Assembly (NCBI GenBank): GCA_018813405.1
Contig: JAHJBW010000098.1
Location: 1-5,911 of the forward strand
Direction: 5' to 3'
Length of the DNA: 5,911 nt
From: Candidatus Margulisiibacteriota bacterium
Lineage (GTDB): Bacteria > Margulisbacteria > WOR-1 > XYC2-FULL-46-14 > JAHJBW01
Below are positions 4,587 through 5,911 of the stretch, piece after piece; positions within the stretch are counted from its first letter, which is position 1; each line of letters starts with the position of its first letter. Made by a program: the position numbers and the translations under genes. The notes below the pieces were generated by a model. The model was not told the origin of the DNA. It saw nothing but the letters and a program-made list of their open reading frames with translations, and made no database searches.

Positions 4587-5119
4587 AGTGTGGAATCCGC
4601 GTCCTGCAGAGAGCGCAGGTATTTGTCACTGCCAAATTTCATGGCGTCGTGCGCCTCGACACAGGTCAGCACCTCGTCCTCTACTCCTATCTTTCGCAGC
4701 ATTTCCGCCCCAATTTCACCGTGATGTTTGTAGACGAAGAACTTCCTGAAAAAGCGCGGGGTCCCGTCCTTCATGCCCCTTTGGGACAAAAGGTCGTACA
4801 GCCAGGGTGAGAGACTTTTTAACGCCACCATGGCCGCCTTGTCAAATATCGAAAGCCGTACCGCCGCCTTGCCTATGTCGTGCAAAAGACCGATCTTGGC
4901 CAGCTTGTGGCCGTCCAGGTCGTGCCTGCCCTTTAGCGAGTTGAGCATCTTTTGCGCCACGACCACCGCGTGCTTTTGTTCGTAGTCCGGCAGTGAATTA
5001 AAAAGCGCCTGTTCCTGTATGTCCAGGTGCCGCCGTACAAAGACCCTGTCCTCGTCGTTCATGGCGGAAGTAAGTCCGAACTTAAGCTGTCCGAAGCGGT
5101 ATTTTAACCTGTCAAGCAT
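4583..5119 (-). CDS. HD-domain metal-dependent phosphohydrolase, substrate unknown
   Basis: 178-residue single-domain HD protein. The metal-ligand series is complete: His50 (in YEQKHAVVVA), His80-Asp81 (in LLHDIGK, the HDIG variant), His132 and His133 (YKHHGEIGAEML), His157 (EAHDAM) and a C-terminal Asp173 (LQDAD). Such proteins hydrolyse phosphoester or phosphoanhydride bonds, including those of nucleotides and cyclic dinucleotides. The additional histidines after HD are typical of the HDIG and dinuclear subtypes. There is no signal, membrane segment or second domain. The start ATG 5119 overlaps the last 8 nt of trpA and follows AAGGA by 9 nt. It sits between trpA and queF in one apparent operon, and neither neighbour explains a substrate. 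Domain call firm; role unknown. Confidence 0.88.
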   Translation of the reverse strand: MLDRLKYRFGQLKFGLTSAMNDEDRVFVRRHLDIQEQALFNSLPDYEQKHAVVVAQKMLNSLKGRHDLDGHKLAKIGLLHDIGKAAVRLSIFDKAAMVALKSLSPWLYDLLSQRGMKDGTPRFFRKFFVYKHHGEIGAEMLRKIGVEDEVLTCVEAHDAMKFGSDKYLRSLQDADSTL

Positions 5120-5873
5120 CCAGCGCTTTCCTTAGAGCTGTGACGAATCTGGTGATGGCGGCCCCGGACGCCTTTTTACCGACAAGGTCCACCAAAGCAC
5201 TGCCCACTATAACGCCGTCGGCGTACTTTGCCGCTTCCTTTGCCTGTTGAGGCGTGGAAATGCCAAAGCCCACTGCCACCGGCTTGTCGGTGTATTTCTT
5301 GACCCTGTCCACCAGCCCGCCAATATCGGGCGTAAGCGCCTGCCTTTTGCCGGTAACGCCTTTAAGCGAGACCAGATAGATAAAGCCCGACGAAGCGTCG
5401 GTGATCATTTTTATTCTTTTGTCCGTCGAGGTCGGCGCCACCAGGAATATCTGGTCAAGATCGCCGGTCTTTACCTCGCCGCAACGCTCCTCAGGAGGCA
5501 GGTCCGGAACGATAACGCCGTCAACCCCGGCCTTTTGCGCGTCTTTGTAGAACTTGTCAATGCCGTACCTTACTATTAGATTGTCGGAAAGCATTAATAC
5601 CAGGGGTACTTCGCTTTTTTTGCGGATATTCCTGGCCAGTTTTAGGACATCAGCCAGCGAAACGTTCTTTTTGAGCGCCCTCTGGTGCGAGGCCTGGATG
5701 ACCGGCCCGTCGGCCAGGGGGTACGAAAAGGGAACGCCCAGTTCTATAATGTCCGCGCCGGCTTTTTCAAGCGTATAGAACAGCGCTTCGGTCTTTTCAA
5801 GGGACGGATCCCCTGCCGTGATATAGGTTATGAGCGCTTTGCGATTTTTAAAGGTTTCGGATATCTTTGACAT
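5112..5873 (-). CDS. trpA: tryptophan synthase alpha subunit
   Basis: 253-residue TIM-barrel enzyme that cleaves indole-3-glycerol phosphate to indole and glyceraldehyde 3-phosphate; the beta subunit (TrpB) uses the indole to make tryptophan. Signatures: ALITYITAGDPS (13-24), the catalytic Glu44 and Asp55 in IELGVPFSYPLADGPVIQ (43-60), spaced 11 apart as in the characterised enzymes, then VDGVIVPDLPPEE (117-129), FLVAPTS (143-149), YLVSLKGVTG (166-175) and VGFGIST (201-207). Two places depart from the common form: FSYPLADGP where FSDPLADGP is usual, and LMLSDNLIVRYG where a YYNP-type sequence is usual. ATG 5873 gives the normal family N-terminus (MSKISETFKNRKALI) and has AGGGA 9 nt upstream. 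The frame is open further upstream to the window edge, but that part does not look like TrpA. The 3' end overlaps the HD-domain gene by 8 nt. trpB is expected just outside the window. Confidence 0.95.
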   Translation of the reverse strand: MSKISETFKNRKALITYITAGDPSLEKTEALFYTLEKAGADIIELGVPFSYPLADGPVIQASHQRALKKNVSLADVLKLARNIRKKSEVPLVLMLSDNLIVRYGIDKFYKDAQKAGVDGVIVPDLPPEERCGEVKTGDLDQIFLVAPTSTDKRIKMITDASSGFIYLVSLKGVTGKRQALTPDIGGLVDRVKKYTDKPVAVGFGISTPQQAKEAAKYADGVIVGSALVDLVGKKASGAAITRFVTALRKALDA

Positions 5874-5911
5874 AGATTTAATCCCTATAAATGTCTTTGC
5901 GATGGCCAATC

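Noticed and set aside
5247..5579. Plus-strand open frames across trpA (also 5554-5778 and 5685-5870)
   Set aside because: Antisense shadows of trpA, which is certain from its catalytic motifs.

Overview
The window looks like a chromosomal fragment from a bacterium that I cannot place firmly. The genes at 2010-5911 are moderately GC-rich and tightly packed. The four-domain S1 protein, compact overlapping operons and structured dispersed repeats would fit an uncultivated candidate-phylum lineage seen through metagenomics, but that is a guess from style. The left part (1-1760) is different: AT-rich in places, repeat-laden and accessory in character.

Region 1 (1-1666, minus-strand coding). A ParB/Spo0J-like DNA-binding protein (198-977) lies immediately downstream of a DUF559/Vsr-like endonuclease gene (983-1510). 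The endonuclease reading frame is bracketed by two direct copies of a ~154-bp repeat (980-1132 and 1511-1665). The repeats share a 52-bp identical core and end in the inverted repeats AACTCACCCC / GGGGTGAGTT. One copy sits at the start of the gene; the other encodes its last 49 residues. The repeat end also supplies the stop codon of the endonuclease and the ribosome binding site of the ParB-like gene. Beyond the ParB-like gene lie a 23-nt palindrome, an 11-base C tract and the beginning of another AT-rich minus-strand reading frame that leaves the window.

Region 2 (1667-2009). Two overlapping hairpins (1695-1735) follow a small minus-strand gene (1761-1961) for a 66-residue one-helix membrane or exported peptide. 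A 48-nt divergent gap then separates it from rpsA.

Region 3 (2010-4197, plus strand). rpsA (ribosomal protein S1, four S1 domains plus a long Ala/Pro/Lys/Glu N-terminal extension) overlaps pyrF (orotidine 5'-phosphate decarboxylase) by 23 nt, so the two are probably co-transcribed.

Region 4 (4175-5911, minus strand). trpA, an HD-domain hydrolase gene and queF form a tight operon (8-nt overlap, then a 12-nt gap) that converges on pyrF. The last 23 nt of pyrF and queF overlap tail to tail. These are housekeeping functions: tryptophan synthesis, queuosine precursor synthesis, pyrimidine synthesis and translation. The observation most worth following is the close physical link between the DUF559 nuclease and the structured terminal-inverted-repeat elements.
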